In this document: positions 42,183 through 50,690 of the stretch, piece after piece
How positions within the stretch are numbered: the stretch's first letter is position 1
How the letters are laid out: every line of letters begins with the position of its first letter
NCBI GenBank assembly: GCA_964565925.1
Contig: CAZMGV010000020.1
Coordinates: forward strand, 1-64,000
Direction: 5' to 3'
Length of the DNA stretch: 64,000 nt
Source of the DNA: CAZMGV01 sp964565925
Lineage (GTDB): Bacteria > JAGRBM01 > JAHCIT01
Translations under genes and position numbers: made by a program
The notes under the pieces: model-generated
Database searches by the model: none
Told to the model about the DNA's origin: nothing
The model's input: the letters and a program-made list of their open reading frames with translations, nothing else

Positions 42183-43046
42183 ATGGCACGTCCTCATATA
42201 CAGATCAGCGTGGTCGGCACGGACAAACGCGGAGTGATCGCGCGTTTTACCGGCGAAATCTTCAAGGCCGGCGGGAATATCGAGGATCTCGAACAGCACG
42301 TTCAGGACCAGGTGTTCGCCATGAGCGTGCTGGTCGACGTCTCGGAACTCAAGATCTCCCGCGAAGCGTTCGAAAAAAATCTTCAGGCAGCCGGGGCCGA
42401 CCTCCAGATGGAGGTCAAGGTCAATCACCAGGACCGGCCCCACCGCGCCCGTATCGGCGTGCTGGTGACCCGGGAGCCGGCCTGCCTCGAAACGCTCATC
42501 AAGGCGCAGAAGGCGGGGACGCTCGGCGGCGACATCGTGACCGTCATTGGCACGTCGACCGAACTCGAGAAGGTTGCGAAAGCGGCCGGCCTGCCCTTCC
42601 ACCACGTCGAGACCGGCAACCAGGCGACCAATGAGGCGAAGATTCTCGATCTGCTGTCGGCAGCCGATGCGGATCTCGTGGTACTCGCCCGGTACATGCG
42701 GATTCTCTCGCCCAAGTTCGTTTTGCGGTATCTCTCCCGGATCATCAACCTGCACCCGTCGCTGCTGCCGAGTTTCCCCGGTGCCTCCGCCTACCGGCAG
42801 GCGCACCAGTTCGGAGCCCGGGTTGTGGGCTGCACGGCCCACTATGTGACAACGGATCTCGACCGCGGCCCGGTGATCGCCCAGAGCGCTTTCACCGCTG
42901 AAGCCAACGGCCCCGAAAATCCCGAAGACATCATCCGCAAGGGACAGGCGCTCGAAGGCGAGACGCTGCTCCGCGCCGTGCAGTTGCATCTGGCTGGCCG
43001 TCTCAAAATCGTCAGGAACAAGGTCGAGATACTTCCCGAAAAATAA
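42183..43046 (+). CDS. purU: Formyltetrahydrofolate deformylase
   Basis: A 287-residue enzyme that hydrolyses 10-formyl-THF to THF and formate, supplying formate for purine synthesis and balancing one-carbon units. An N-terminal ACT domain (about 1-85; ISVVGTDKRGVIARFTGEI) is followed by a formyltransferase-fold domain. The latter has LARYMRILSP, the catalytic Asn-His in INLHPSLLPSFPGASAY, and the catalytic aspartate in YVTTDLDRGPVIAQ. Length is typical. No strong Shine-Dalgarno sequence is seen; a 12-bp palindrome GCGCTATAGCGC (42163-42174) precedes the start. Confidence 0.93.
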   Translation: MARPHIQISVVGTDKRGVIARFTGEIFKAGGNIEDLEQHVQDQVFAMSVLVDVSELKISREAFEKNLQAAGADLQMEVKVNHQDRPHRARIGVLVTREPACLETLIKAQKAGTLGGDIVTVIGTSTELEKVAKAAGLPFHHVETGNQATNEAKILDLLSAADADLVVLARYMRILSPKFVLRYLSRIINLHPSLLPSFPGASAYRQAHQFGARVVGCTAHYVTTDLDRGPVIAQSAFTAEANGPENPEDIIRKGQALEGETLLRAVQLHLAGRLKIVRNKVEILPEK

Positions 43047-43070
43047 GCAGCTCGGCTTCAATCCCAAACA

Positions 43071-43097
43071 AAACGGGCGGGTGAACCCCGCCCGTTT
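43071..43097. terminator. Bidirectional terminator
   Basis: AAACGGGCGGG (43071-43081), loop TGAAC, CCCGCCCGTTT (43087-43097), then TTC. The A run on the left and the T run on the right let it serve both purU and the convergent membrane FeS oxidoreductase gene. Confidence 0.9.
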
Positions 43098-43117
43098 TTC
43101 ATTGGCGAAGCAGCGGA

Positions 43118-45388
43118 TCAGCTGCAGGATTCGAGCAGGATCTCGGAGATGTCCTTGAGCTTGAGTGTTTCTTCGCGGTCGGTCGTCTTTATACCGTCCT
43201 GGAACATCACCATGCAGAACGGGCAGGCGGTGGCCGCCGTTCCGGCCTTGGTCTCGGCCGCCTGGTTCACGCGGAGGCGGTTGATCTTCTCCGTTTCGTG
43301 AACCTCGTACCACATGTTCGCGCCGCCCGCGCCGCAACAGAAGCCCCGTTCCTTGTTCTTCTCCATCTCGATGATCGGGGCGCCTGTCGCCTCGATCACG
43401 GCCCGGGGAGCGTCGTAGTTGTCGTTGTGACGGCCCAGATAGCACGAGTCGTGATAGGTGATCGGCTCGGAGGACTTCTTCTCCGGCTTGATCTTGCCGT
43501 CCTTGACGAGCCCGTCGAGGAACTCCGAGTGGTGAACGACCTCGACATTGTTCAGGCCCAGGTCCGGGTACTCGTTCTTGATCGTGTTGAAGCAGTGCGG
43601 GCACTGCGTGAGGATCTTCTTCACGTTGAGCATCTTGAACATCGTGATGTTCTCGATGGCGATCTGCTGGAACAGGCCTTCGTTGCCCAGCCGCCGGGCC
43701 GTATCGCCCGTACAGCCTTCGTCCTTGCCAAGAACGGCATAGTTGATGCCCGCTTTCTGAAGGAGCTGGAGCATGGACTTGGTCACTTCGATGTTGCGCG
43801 AATCGTAGTTACCCGCGCAGCCGATCCAGTAGAGGACCTCGAAGTCCGGGTTCTGTTCGACCGTCACCGGCTTCACCGGAGAGTCGCTCACCCAGGCCAT
43901 ACGGTCGCCGCGGGCCATGCCCCACGGGTTCTTGTTATTCTCCATCTTCTTCATGGTCTCGACCATGTGAGCGGACTGGTTGCCTTCGTTGGCCATATGG
44001 CGGCGCATTCCCATGTACATGTCCACGTGCTCGATAAACACCGGGCAGGCGGTCACGCAGGCGTTGCAGGTGGTGCAGGACCACACCGTGTCGGGATGGA
44101 TGGCGTCGTCGGAGACGAGCCCCGGGCGCTTGTCGGCCGGTTCGTTCATGTACTTGGCCGAGTAGCCGGCCACGTTCCAGACGAAATGCATCGGCGAGAG
44201 ATCGCGGCCCGCGGCGGTCGCCGGGCATTCGGTTGTGCAGCGCGCGCACTTGGTGCAGGCGTCCACCGACAGGAGCTGCTTCCAGGAGAGATCCTCGATC
44301 TTGCCGAACGAGCCGGCGAAGAACTCGGACTCGTCCATGTCTTCGCGCATCTCCGGTTCTTCGGTGCCGTCGGCGTCCTTCTTCCAGTTGAAGAGCTGGA
44401 ACGGCGTCACCATCTTGCCGGTCGGCTTGTGGGTGCGCAGGAAGATATTAAGCGGCGACGTGAAGATGTGCGCGAGCTTGCCGTACGGGATGTAGGCGAT
44501 AAACCCGAACACCACGACCATATGTATCCACCAGAACGTATTGTGGAAGTAACCCAGCGGCGTGTGCCAGAAGGGCGACTGGTCGAACGGCCGGATGCCT
44601 GTTGGCGCGCCCGGCTCTCCGAAGACGGCGGTCAGGCCGCAGGCGATGACGTTTGCCACCGGCGACCAGGCCCGGAACGGCTCGTCGAGCAGAGCGATAC
44701 GCGCACCTTCCATCAGGAAACCGGTCAGTGCGATCACACCGAAGAGACCCAGAATCCGCAGGTCGTCGACCGAGGTCTCCAGGTGCTTCGGCTTCAGGAC
44801 GAAACGCCGGTAGTAGGCGATCGCCAGACCCATGAAGAACACGACGCCCATCAGGTCCAGAAACAGCGAGTAGCCCAGGTAAAAGTCACCGTGCCAGAAA
44901 GCGAGGTGCGTTCCGAAGTGCTCGTCCAGCTTGCGGGTGAAGTCGTATTCGATGGCGACAATCGTCGTGCCGATAAAGAACACGATGAAACCGTAGAAGA
45001 TCATCATGTGCATCAGGCCGGCGAGGGGGCGTTCGGACACGCGCTTCTGGAGCATGCCGAACTTGATGAAATCCTTCACCCGTTCGCCGATATCGTTGAG
45101 TTCGAACTTCCCGGTTCCCTTGCGCCAGCGGGCAACCATCGCCCCGAAACCCTTCAGGAAGAACACCATCGCGAGCACGAGACCGAGGTAGAGCCCCACC
45201 TTGACGCCGACAATGCCCCCTTCGGTAGTGGCCAGATTGAAGAATTCGGGCTTCGAAATGGCGTTTTCGCCAATCAGGGCCTGCGGCGGCAGCTCTTTGA
45301 CGCCCTCGGGACCCAGCCGCTGCAGGGCCTGCTGGTAGGTCTGGTCTTCGTGCTGCTTGTAGTTCTCGCTGGAGTAGGTATTCGCCAT
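43118..45388 (-). CDS. Membrane HdrD-like FeS oxidoreductase (ETF:menaquinone oxidoreductase type)
   Basis: A 756-residue fusion. The N-terminal third has about six transmembrane helices of NarI/HdrE type with candidate heme-b histidines (e.g. LMHMMIFYGF). Next come two [4Fe-4S] motifs (CTKCARCTTECPATAAG and CTTCNACVTACPVF) and two CCG-type domains (one with CAGNYDSR, one with CCGAGG). This is the architecture of the membrane FeS reductases that carry electrons from ETF to menaquinone (EMO) in bacteria lacking classical ETF-QO. It fits the acyl-CoA dehydrogenases in this window. ATG 45388 was chosen over a longer start at 45427, which would pass through the GGAGG at the leader. Confidence 0.85.
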   Translation of the reverse strand: MANTYSSENYKQHEDQTYQQALQRLGPEGVKELPPQALIGENAISKPEFFNLATTEGGIVGVKVGLYLGLVLAMVFFLKGFGAMVARWRKGTGKFELNDIGERVKDFIKFGMLQKRVSERPLAGLMHMMIFYGFIVFFIGTTIVAIEYDFTRKLDEHFGTHLAFWHGDFYLGYSLFLDLMGVVFFMGLAIAYYRRFVLKPKHLETSVDDLRILGLFGVIALTGFLMEGARIALLDEPFRAWSPVANVIACGLTAVFGEPGAPTGIRPFDQSPFWHTPLGYFHNTFWWIHMVVVFGFIAYIPYGKLAHIFTSPLNIFLRTHKPTGKMVTPFQLFNWKKDADGTEEPEMREDMDESEFFAGSFGKIEDLSWKQLLSVDACTKCARCTTECPATAAGRDLSPMHFVWNVAGYSAKYMNEPADKRPGLVSDDAIHPDTVWSCTTCNACVTACPVFIEHVDMYMGMRRHMANEGNQSAHMVETMKKMENNKNPWGMARGDRMAWVSDSPVKPVTVEQNPDFEVLYWIGCAGNYDSRNIEVTKSMLQLLQKAGINYAVLGKDEGCTGDTARRLGNEGLFQQIAIENITMFKMLNVKKILTQCPHCFNTIKNEYPDLGLNNVEVVHHSEFLDGLVKDGKIKPEKKSSEPITYHDSCYLGRHNDNYDAPRAVIEATGAPIIEMEKNKERGFCCGAGGANMWYEVHETEKINRLRVNQAAETKAGTAATACPFCMVMFQDGIKTTDREETLKLKDISEILLESCS

Positions 45389-45693
45389 AGCCTTAAGTTG
45401 CCTCCGGGGATCAGGGGTGGTAGACACTCGCTCGTGGGGCGTTGAAAAACGTCAGTTTTTCCAGAGACCTATCGATCTCCGGAAGCCTCGTTATCATAGC
45501 CCCCAGTGACCGTCAACGCAGTTTTGGACTTGACGGTCTGGACCCGGCGGACCCCCGCAAAGTGTGGAGCGGGGAGCCGATTTGAAAGCCGGGTTCATGG
45601 CCCCCTTTGGCACTGCATAACCTGTGTTGCTGAATTCATCGGGCCGGGAAACGAGTTCTTCTCCTGCGACAGCATGACTATACCCAGCTTCTG
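45389..45693. other. Intergenic region between divergent genes
   Basis: About 305 bases without a supportable gene. It contains the likely ribosome site of the FeS oxidoreductase and a perfect 7-bp inverted repeat GAAAAAC-GTCA-GTTTTTC (45444-45461) that could be an operator or leader hairpin. The right part may encode a few extra N-terminal residues of the metallophosphoesterase, whose frame is open from 45634. Confidence 0.45.
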
Positions 45694-46920
45694 GTGCTCG
45701 CTTTGGCACTGGTTGCGCTCTCAGGCGCCATCGCCCTGGGGAGCGTCCTGACCCCTGATCCGGTACCCGGGTTCACCGTCGCGCCTTACTGGCAAGCAGT
45801 CGAAGGCGGCCATGCAACGCTGAAGTTTGAAACCCGCCGCCTCTCCGGCGCCAAGATCGTCCTCGACCCGCCGCCTTTGACCAGGGCCGCCTCACACGTG
45901 CCGGCTGCCGATGCAACTGCTACAACCGCCCAAACCGACGTTACTGAACAGCCCCCAGCGGCTCCTGCCGAATCCCGCCCAAAAGTATCCGGCCCGGTCA
46001 CCTTGCCCGCCGCAGCGGGCCTCCGGTCGGTGACGCTGGCGGGACTCGAAACCGGCAAACGGTACACGGCCACGATTACCCTTGACGATGGTAGCCGCGC
46101 GGCTGCCGGGATTTCGCCCGTCAAAGAGGATGCGAAAGAGATCCGGCTGCTCGTGGCCGGAGACAGCCGGCGCTATCCGGACCGGGCCCGCAGCGTGGCC
46201 CTTGCAGCCGCGAACGAAAACTTCGACCTGTTCGTCCACACCGGCGATCTCGTGAACTACCCGGGAGACCGCAGCCTCTGGCAGCGGAACTTCTTCGCGC
46301 CGTTCAAGACGGTGCTCGCGCGTTCGGAACTGGTTCCCGTTATGGGGAATCACGAAGACGCCTCCCTCGAATTCCACGACTACTTCGATCTGCCCGGCAA
46401 CGAGCGGTGGTACCGCCTCGCGAGAGGGCCGGTGGAAATTATCTCGTTAGCCTCCGACGAGTGGATCGACGAGGGCTCGCCGCAGCTCCGCTGGCTGGAC
46501 GGCGTCCTGGCCGATCCGCTGCGCGACTTCCGGATCGTGGTCATTCACCGTCCGGTCGCCGGCTGGGCAGGCAAGGACGCCCCCGGCGAACCCGGCGCGT
46601 CCCCGCTCCCGGCGCGCCTGCGCCAGCACGGCGTGCAACTCGTGCTGTCCGGACATCAGCATCTTTACGAGCGCAACCTGAAGCTGACGGAACCCGAACT
46701 GCTTTACCTCACGGTGGGCAACGCGGGAGCCAACTGGTCTTCGGGACAGCGCGAACGGCCGGCCGACGTCGTCGGACGGACCGTTTTTGAAACACTGGGA
46801 TACGCGACCGTGCATGTTTCGAGTCAAAGCACGGTTGTCGAAAGCAAGGATAATCACGGCACGGTGCTCGACCGTTGCCAGTACGAGCGGAACCGCTGGT
46901 CGTGCCCCACAGGCCAATAG
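45694..46920 (+). CDS. Exported calcineurin-like metallophosphoesterase
   Basis: A 408-residue protein with an N-terminal hydrophobic signal/anchor (LALALVALSGAIALG). A fibronectin-like/purple-acid-phosphatase-type beta domain (residues about 25-145) has an Ala/Thr/Pro-rich insert. The metallophosphoesterase domain follows, with motifs in order: GDSRR, GDLVNYPGD, GNHED, VVIHRP and GHQHLYER. These supply the dinuclear metal ligands. The tail holds a cysteine pair (DRCQYERNRWSC) that may form a disulfide. The start is uncertain: GTG 45694 has no clear Shine-Dalgarno sequence. Substrate unknown. Confidence 0.82.
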   Translation: MLALALVALSGAIALGSVLTPDPVPGFTVAPYWQAVEGGHATLKFETRRLSGAKIVLDPPPLTRAASHVPAADATATTAQTDVTEQPPAAPAESRPKVSGPVTLPAAAGLRSVTLAGLETGKRYTATITLDDGSRAAAGISPVKEDAKEIRLLVAGDSRRYPDRARSVALAAANENFDLFVHTGDLVNYPGDRSLWQRNFFAPFKTVLARSELVPVMGNHEDASLEFHDYFDLPGNERWYRLARGPVEIISLASDEWIDEGSPQLRWLDGVLADPLRDFRIVVIHRPVAGWAGKDAPGEPGASPLPARLRQHGVQLVLSGHQHLYERNLKLTEPELLYLTVGNAGANWSSGQRERPADVVGRTVFETLGYATVHVSSQSTVVESKDNHGTVLDRCQYERNRWSCPTGQ

Positions 46921-46981
46921 GCCTTCAAAAGGCACCTGACCGGACGGACGCCACAACACACAGGTTTTGAAAGGACCTCCC

Positions 46982-49447
46982 ATGAAACACATGCTCATCA
47001 ACGCGGCCGAATCCGAAGAGGTACGCGTCGCCATTCTCGATGAGGACCGTCTGGAAGACCTCGACATCGAGGTCGGTGAAGGCAACTCCATCAAGGGCAA
47101 CATCTACCGCGCCCAGGTGGTGAACATCGAGCCTTCCATACAGGCCGCCTTCGTCAACTACGGTGCCGACCGCAACGGCTTCCTCCCGCTCGACGAAGTG
47201 AACCCCAAGGGTCTCTGTTTCATGCCCCGCGAAGGCCGCAGCAAGAAGACGGCACTTCAGGAGATCGGCGACGATCACCTGAGACCAAAACAGGAAATCC
47301 TTGTCCAGGTGACCCGGGACCCCATCGGCCAGAAGGGCGCGGCGCTCACGACTTATGTGGCCCTGCCCGGCCAGTTCCTCGTTTACCTGCCGCAGACCGA
47401 GGGCAGCGGCGGGATCTCGCGCCGGATCGAGGATTCCGGCGAACGCGGGCGCATGAAGGACAAGATCGCCGGACTCAATCTGGCGGCCGATGTCTCCGTG
47501 ATCGTCAGGACGGCGGGCCTGGAACGCACGACGGCGGAACTCAAACGCGAGCTCAAGAACCTGGAGAAGCTGTTCAAGGCTATCCAGAAGGCTTTCAGCG
47601 CCAAGAAGGAACCGGGACTGATCTACCGCGAGGAAGGTGTCGCGCTCCGCATGGTGCGGGACTACTTCCACGACGAAATCGAGGAAGTGTGGGTCGACGA
47701 TCCGGAAACCTTCACCGCCGTGCAGGCGTTCTTCCAGCTCACGCTGCCGAAGTTCGTCGAACGTATCAAGTTCTATGACGGCCTTGTTCCGCTGTTCACC
47801 CGCTACCATGTGGAAGAGCAGATCGACCATACGATGACGCGGCACGTGCCACTGCCCTCGGGCGGCTCTATTGTCATCGACCAGACCGAGGCGCTGGTCG
47901 CCATCGACGTGAACTCGGGCCGGACCCGGCAGGAAAAAGGTATCGAGGACACCGCCCTCAAGACCAACCTTGAGGCGGCCTCCGAGATCGGCAGACAGCT
48001 GCGCCTCAGAAACATGGGCGGCATCATCGTCTGCGATTTCATCGACATGCGGGACCGCAAGAACCGCGCGAAGGTCCAGACGGCGCTCTCCAAGGCCATG
48101 GAGAACGACAAGGCCCAGACGACGCTCGGACGGATCAGCCAGTTCGGCACCATCGAGCTGCTCCGCCAGCGCATGCGCACGGCGGGCGGAACCGCCGGCT
48201 GGACGCCGTGCGTGGCGTGCGACGGTATCGGGCGGGTGCGCAATCCCGTGCGCGAAGCCATGGCGACGCTCCGTCAGCTCGCGCTCGAAGTGGCCTCCTC
48301 CAAGGAAGGCACGCTCATCGACGCCAAGGTACCGATGCAGGCGGCGCTCTACCTGCTCAATGAGAAGCGCTACCAGCTCCGGCGTCTCGAAATCGAAGGA
48401 CGGGTGAAGATCCACATTACGCCGGCCGACGTGAAGGAAGTGTCGGTGATCCGCACGGCCGAGGCGTTCAAGTTCCATGAACGGGCCGACGAGGTCGTGA
48501 CCCGGGATTCCATGAGGCCGGCTCCCGCCGTGACGCTGGTCGACGCGCTCTCCGGCGAACCGGAAGAGGAAATCGAGGAAGAAGAGACTCCGCCGCCGCA
48601 GGCGCGCCGGGATAACCGGGGCGGCGACCGTGGCGACGGCCGTGAAGGAGCCCGTGAAGGCGGGCGCGAGGACGGACGGCAAGGCGGACGCTCCGACAAC
48701 CGCCAGCAACAGCCCCGCCAGGGCAACCGGCCACCCCGGGACGATCGCGGGCCGCAGGGTGACCGCGAACCTCGTGACGACCGTGGACCTCGCGAAGACC
48801 GCGGGCCCCGGGAAGGCGATACGCCTCAAGACATCGCCCGCCGCCAGCAGGAACAGGCCCGCGAACAGCGCCGCCGTGCCCGCCGCGAACGGGAGAACCG
48901 CATGCTTCGCCTCTATGCCCAGAACGAACCGGGCGACACGGTCTATGATCCCTTCCCCAATGAACCGGTCCGCAAACCGGGCCAGCCGCCCCTCCAGAGG
49001 GAACCGGTGAAGCCCCGGGATATCGTCGAAGTGAACCGGACACAGATTTCAGAGGAACTGGCTGAACGCGGAGCCGGAGCCGCCGACGAAGAACCGGTGG
49101 CGATCGGGGACGACGCACCCGAGGTCGATAACAGCGAGACCGCCCGGCTGCGGGCCAAAGCGGCCAAAGACAGCGGCGAGGCCGGAGAAGAACCGGATGC
49201 CGATGATGTCGGAGAGCCAGCCGGACAGTCAGGCAGAAAAGCCGATGAACCCGGCGAGGAAGCTGAAGAGTCTGCCGAAGCGCCCGAGGGCGACGACGAA
49301 TCCGACGAGGACGCGCCCGAGGACGACGACGCGGTAGACCAGGCGCTTAACTCCGCCGTAAAGCAGGCGGGCGGCAAGCCCAAGCCCCGCCGCCGTGGCG
49401 GACGCGGCCGGGGCCGGGGACCGGCCAAAGGCCCGAACAAGCGATAA
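46982..49447 (+). CDS. rne: Ribonuclease E/G family protein
   Basis: An 821-residue endoribonuclease with an N-terminal S1 domain (residues about 35-120), a 5'-sensor region, and a DNase I-like catalytic core. The core has metal-binding aspartates in VAIDVNSGRT and CDFIDMRDRKNR, and the zinc-link motif CVACDG. From about residue 540 the protein is intrinsically disordered: an Arg/Gly/Asp-rich block (DNA 48606-48825), a mixed basic stretch, an acidic stretch, and an RGG-like C-terminus (RRRGGRGRGRG). ATG 46982 follows GAAAGGA. It would drive mRNA decay and rRNA/tRNA processing. The long tail suggests RNase E rather than RNase G. Confidence 0.92.
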   Translation: MKHMLINAAESEEVRVAILDEDRLEDLDIEVGEGNSIKGNIYRAQVVNIEPSIQAAFVNYGADRNGFLPLDEVNPKGLCFMPREGRSKKTALQEIGDDHLRPKQEILVQVTRDPIGQKGAALTTYVALPGQFLVYLPQTEGSGGISRRIEDSGERGRMKDKIAGLNLAADVSVIVRTAGLERTTAELKRELKNLEKLFKAIQKAFSAKKEPGLIYREEGVALRMVRDYFHDEIEEVWVDDPETFTAVQAFFQLTLPKFVERIKFYDGLVPLFTRYHVEEQIDHTMTRHVPLPSGGSIVIDQTEALVAIDVNSGRTRQEKGIEDTALKTNLEAASEIGRQLRLRNMGGIIVCDFIDMRDRKNRAKVQTALSKAMENDKAQTTLGRISQFGTIELLRQRMRTAGGTAGWTPCVACDGIGRVRNPVREAMATLRQLALEVASSKEGTLIDAKVPMQAALYLLNEKRYQLRRLEIEGRVKIHITPADVKEVSVIRTAEAFKFHERADEVVTRDSMRPAPAVTLVDALSGEPEEEIEEEETPPPQARRDNRGGDRGDGREGAREGGREDGRQGGRSDNRQQQPRQGNRPPRDDRGPQGDREPRDDRGPREDRGPREGDTPQDIARRQQEQAREQRRRARRERENRMLRLYAQNEPGDTVYDPFPNEPVRKPGQPPLQREPVKPRDIVEVNRTQISEELAERGAGAADEEPVAIGDDAPEVDNSETARLRAKAAKDSGEAGEEPDADDVGEPAGQSGRKADEPGEEAEESAEAPEGDDESDEDAPEDDDAVDQALNSAVKQAGGKPKPRRRGGRGRGRGPAKGPNKR

Positions 49448-49476
49448 CCTCGTATCCCGCAAACGGGTGCAACGAA

Positions 49477-49504
49477 GAAAGGGGCGCCGTCCGGCGCCCC
49501 TTTC
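49477..49504. terminator. Bidirectional terminator
   Basis: GAAAGGGGCGCC (49477-49488), loop GTCC, GGCGCCCCTTTC (49493-49504), then CTTTT. It serves rne and the convergent universal stress protein gene. Confidence 0.9.
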
Positions 49505-49525
49505 CTTTTAGTATGAAACCCGAAG

Positions 49526-50023
49526 TCACTTCTTTTTCGGCTTCGGCATCTGGGACAGAAGCAGCGGTGCGCGCAGCACCATGACGTGAATGGGCGATTC
49601 ACGGACAAGCCGCTCGGCCACGGACCCGATGATCGCGTGGGCGATGCCGGTCCGGCCGTGGGTGGTGGTGAGAATGAGATCGGCCTTCACCTTTTCGGCC
49701 ACACGCTTGATCTCCTGTACGGGAAGTCCCGGCACCACTCGGCCCTGAATCTTCAGTCCGGCCTTGGCGGCCCGCTTGGAGACCGGCGCGAGGAACTTTT
49801 CCATTTCCGCCCGGGCGCCTTCTTCAACCCGTTCGATGATGCTGTCATCGGCGGCAAGGCCCGCCATCGCCAGTGTGTAACCCGAGATCGGTTCCACGAT
49901 GTTGAGGAACGTGAGATTCGCGCCCCACTGCTCGGCGAAGTCCATCGCGACATCCCGCAGATAGGCGGAGAAGTCGGAAAAATCGACGGGAACGAGGACC
50001 TGTTTGGGGGCGAACGTGCTCAT
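49526..50023 (-). CDS. Universal stress protein (UspA family)
   Basis: A 165-residue Usp with the Rossmann-like fold, opening QVLVPVDFSDFS. The nucleotide-binding G-2x-G-9x-G pattern appears as GRTGIAHAIIGSVAERLVRE, so it is the ATP-binding type. ATG 50023 follows AAGGAGAG. It is divergent from the YaeQ-like gene across a region holding a 14-bp palindrome. Role: stress adaptation; partner unknown. Confidence 0.92.
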   Translation of the reverse strand: MSTFAPKQVLVPVDFSDFSAYLRDVAMDFAEQWGANLTFLNIVEPISGYTLAMAGLAADDSIIERVEEGARAEMEKFLAPVSKRAAKAGLKIQGRVVPGLPVQEIKRVAEKVKADLILTTTHGRTGIAHAIIGSVAERLVRESPIHVMVLRAPLLLSQMPKPKKK

Positions 50024-50095
50024 GGGAATCTCTCCTTGAAATCTGGATACTATTTATCCGATATATGCCTGAAGCGGAAATGACATTTCTCATAC

Positions 50096-50109
50096 GCGCA
50101 TTAATGCGC
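50096..50109. promoter_or_regulatory. 14-bp palindrome in divergent promoter region
   Basis: GCGCATTAATGCGC is perfectly self-complementary. It lies between usp (minus) and the YaeQ-like gene (plus), 26 bases before the latter's start. It is a possible operator for either or both genes. Confidence 0.45.
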
Positions 50110-50135
50110 AGGACCGGATAGAACCCCCACGCGCC

Positions 50136-50690
50136 ATGGCCATCTCAACCTTCAACTTCCAGCTCGAGATCACCCACGACTACCAGGTCGTCTTCAAGGG
50201 GAAAGTCGTGCTGGGCCGCAGCGCTCCGGAAGAGAGCGACCTGCATATCCTGCTCAAGTTCCTGGCGTGGTGCCTTTTCCATCACGAATACCTGGCGGTC
50301 GAGAAACAGGGAGTGGATCCCGACTACAAGCCGGATCTGATCGTCCAGCGGGCCGATGGCACGGTTCACGCCTGGATCGAAGTGGGCAATACGAGCGCCC
50401 GGAAACTCGACAAGGTGACCAGACGGTTTTCGGATGCGACGGTTTACGTGCTGCACCAGAGCGAGCGGGCGATCCGTAACGTCACCGAGCAGATCCGCAA
50501 GCATGTGGAGCGGAACAAGCGCGTCATGCTGGTCTATTTCGAGGAAGGGTTCTGCGACCAGTTCCTGCGGGTCCTGACCGACAAGAACGAGGTCGTCTGC
50601 AACATCATGGAAAACGACGGCCTGATGGAACTCACCATGAACGGCGAGTGGGCACAGACGAAAATCATCCGCCGCAAGGCTGTGGAATAG
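50136..50690 (+). CDS. YaeQ-family protein
   Basis: A 184-residue protein matching YaeQ. Residues about 55-90 contain VDPDYKPDLIVQ and HAWIEVGNTSARKLDKV, where the D...E-x-G pattern resembles the PD-(D/E)xK nuclease fold reported for this family. The biological role of YaeQ is unsettled. It is convergent with hisS with no bases between the two stops. It lacks a strong ribosome site; the start is the first ATG after a promoter-like region. Confidence 0.75.
   Translation: MAISTFNFQLEITHDYQVVFKGKVVLGRSAPEESDLHILLKFLAWCLFHHEYLAVEKQGVDPDYKPDLIVQRADGTVHAWIEVGNTSARKLDKVTRRFSDATVYVLHQSERAIRNVTEQIRKHVERNKRVMLVYFEEGFCDQFLRVLTDKNEVVCNIMENDGLMELTMNGEWAQTKIIRRKAVE

Noticed and set aside
43298..45445. Very long open frame (about 700 codons) on the plus strand opposite the membrane FeS oxidoreductase
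   Set aside because: High-GC antisense shadow. The minus-strand frame has clear FeS, CCG and transmembrane features; the plus frame has no family features.
46925..48829. Long minus-strand frame opposite rne
   Set aside because: Shadow of the RNase E/G gene, which has a proper ribosome site and catalytic motifs.
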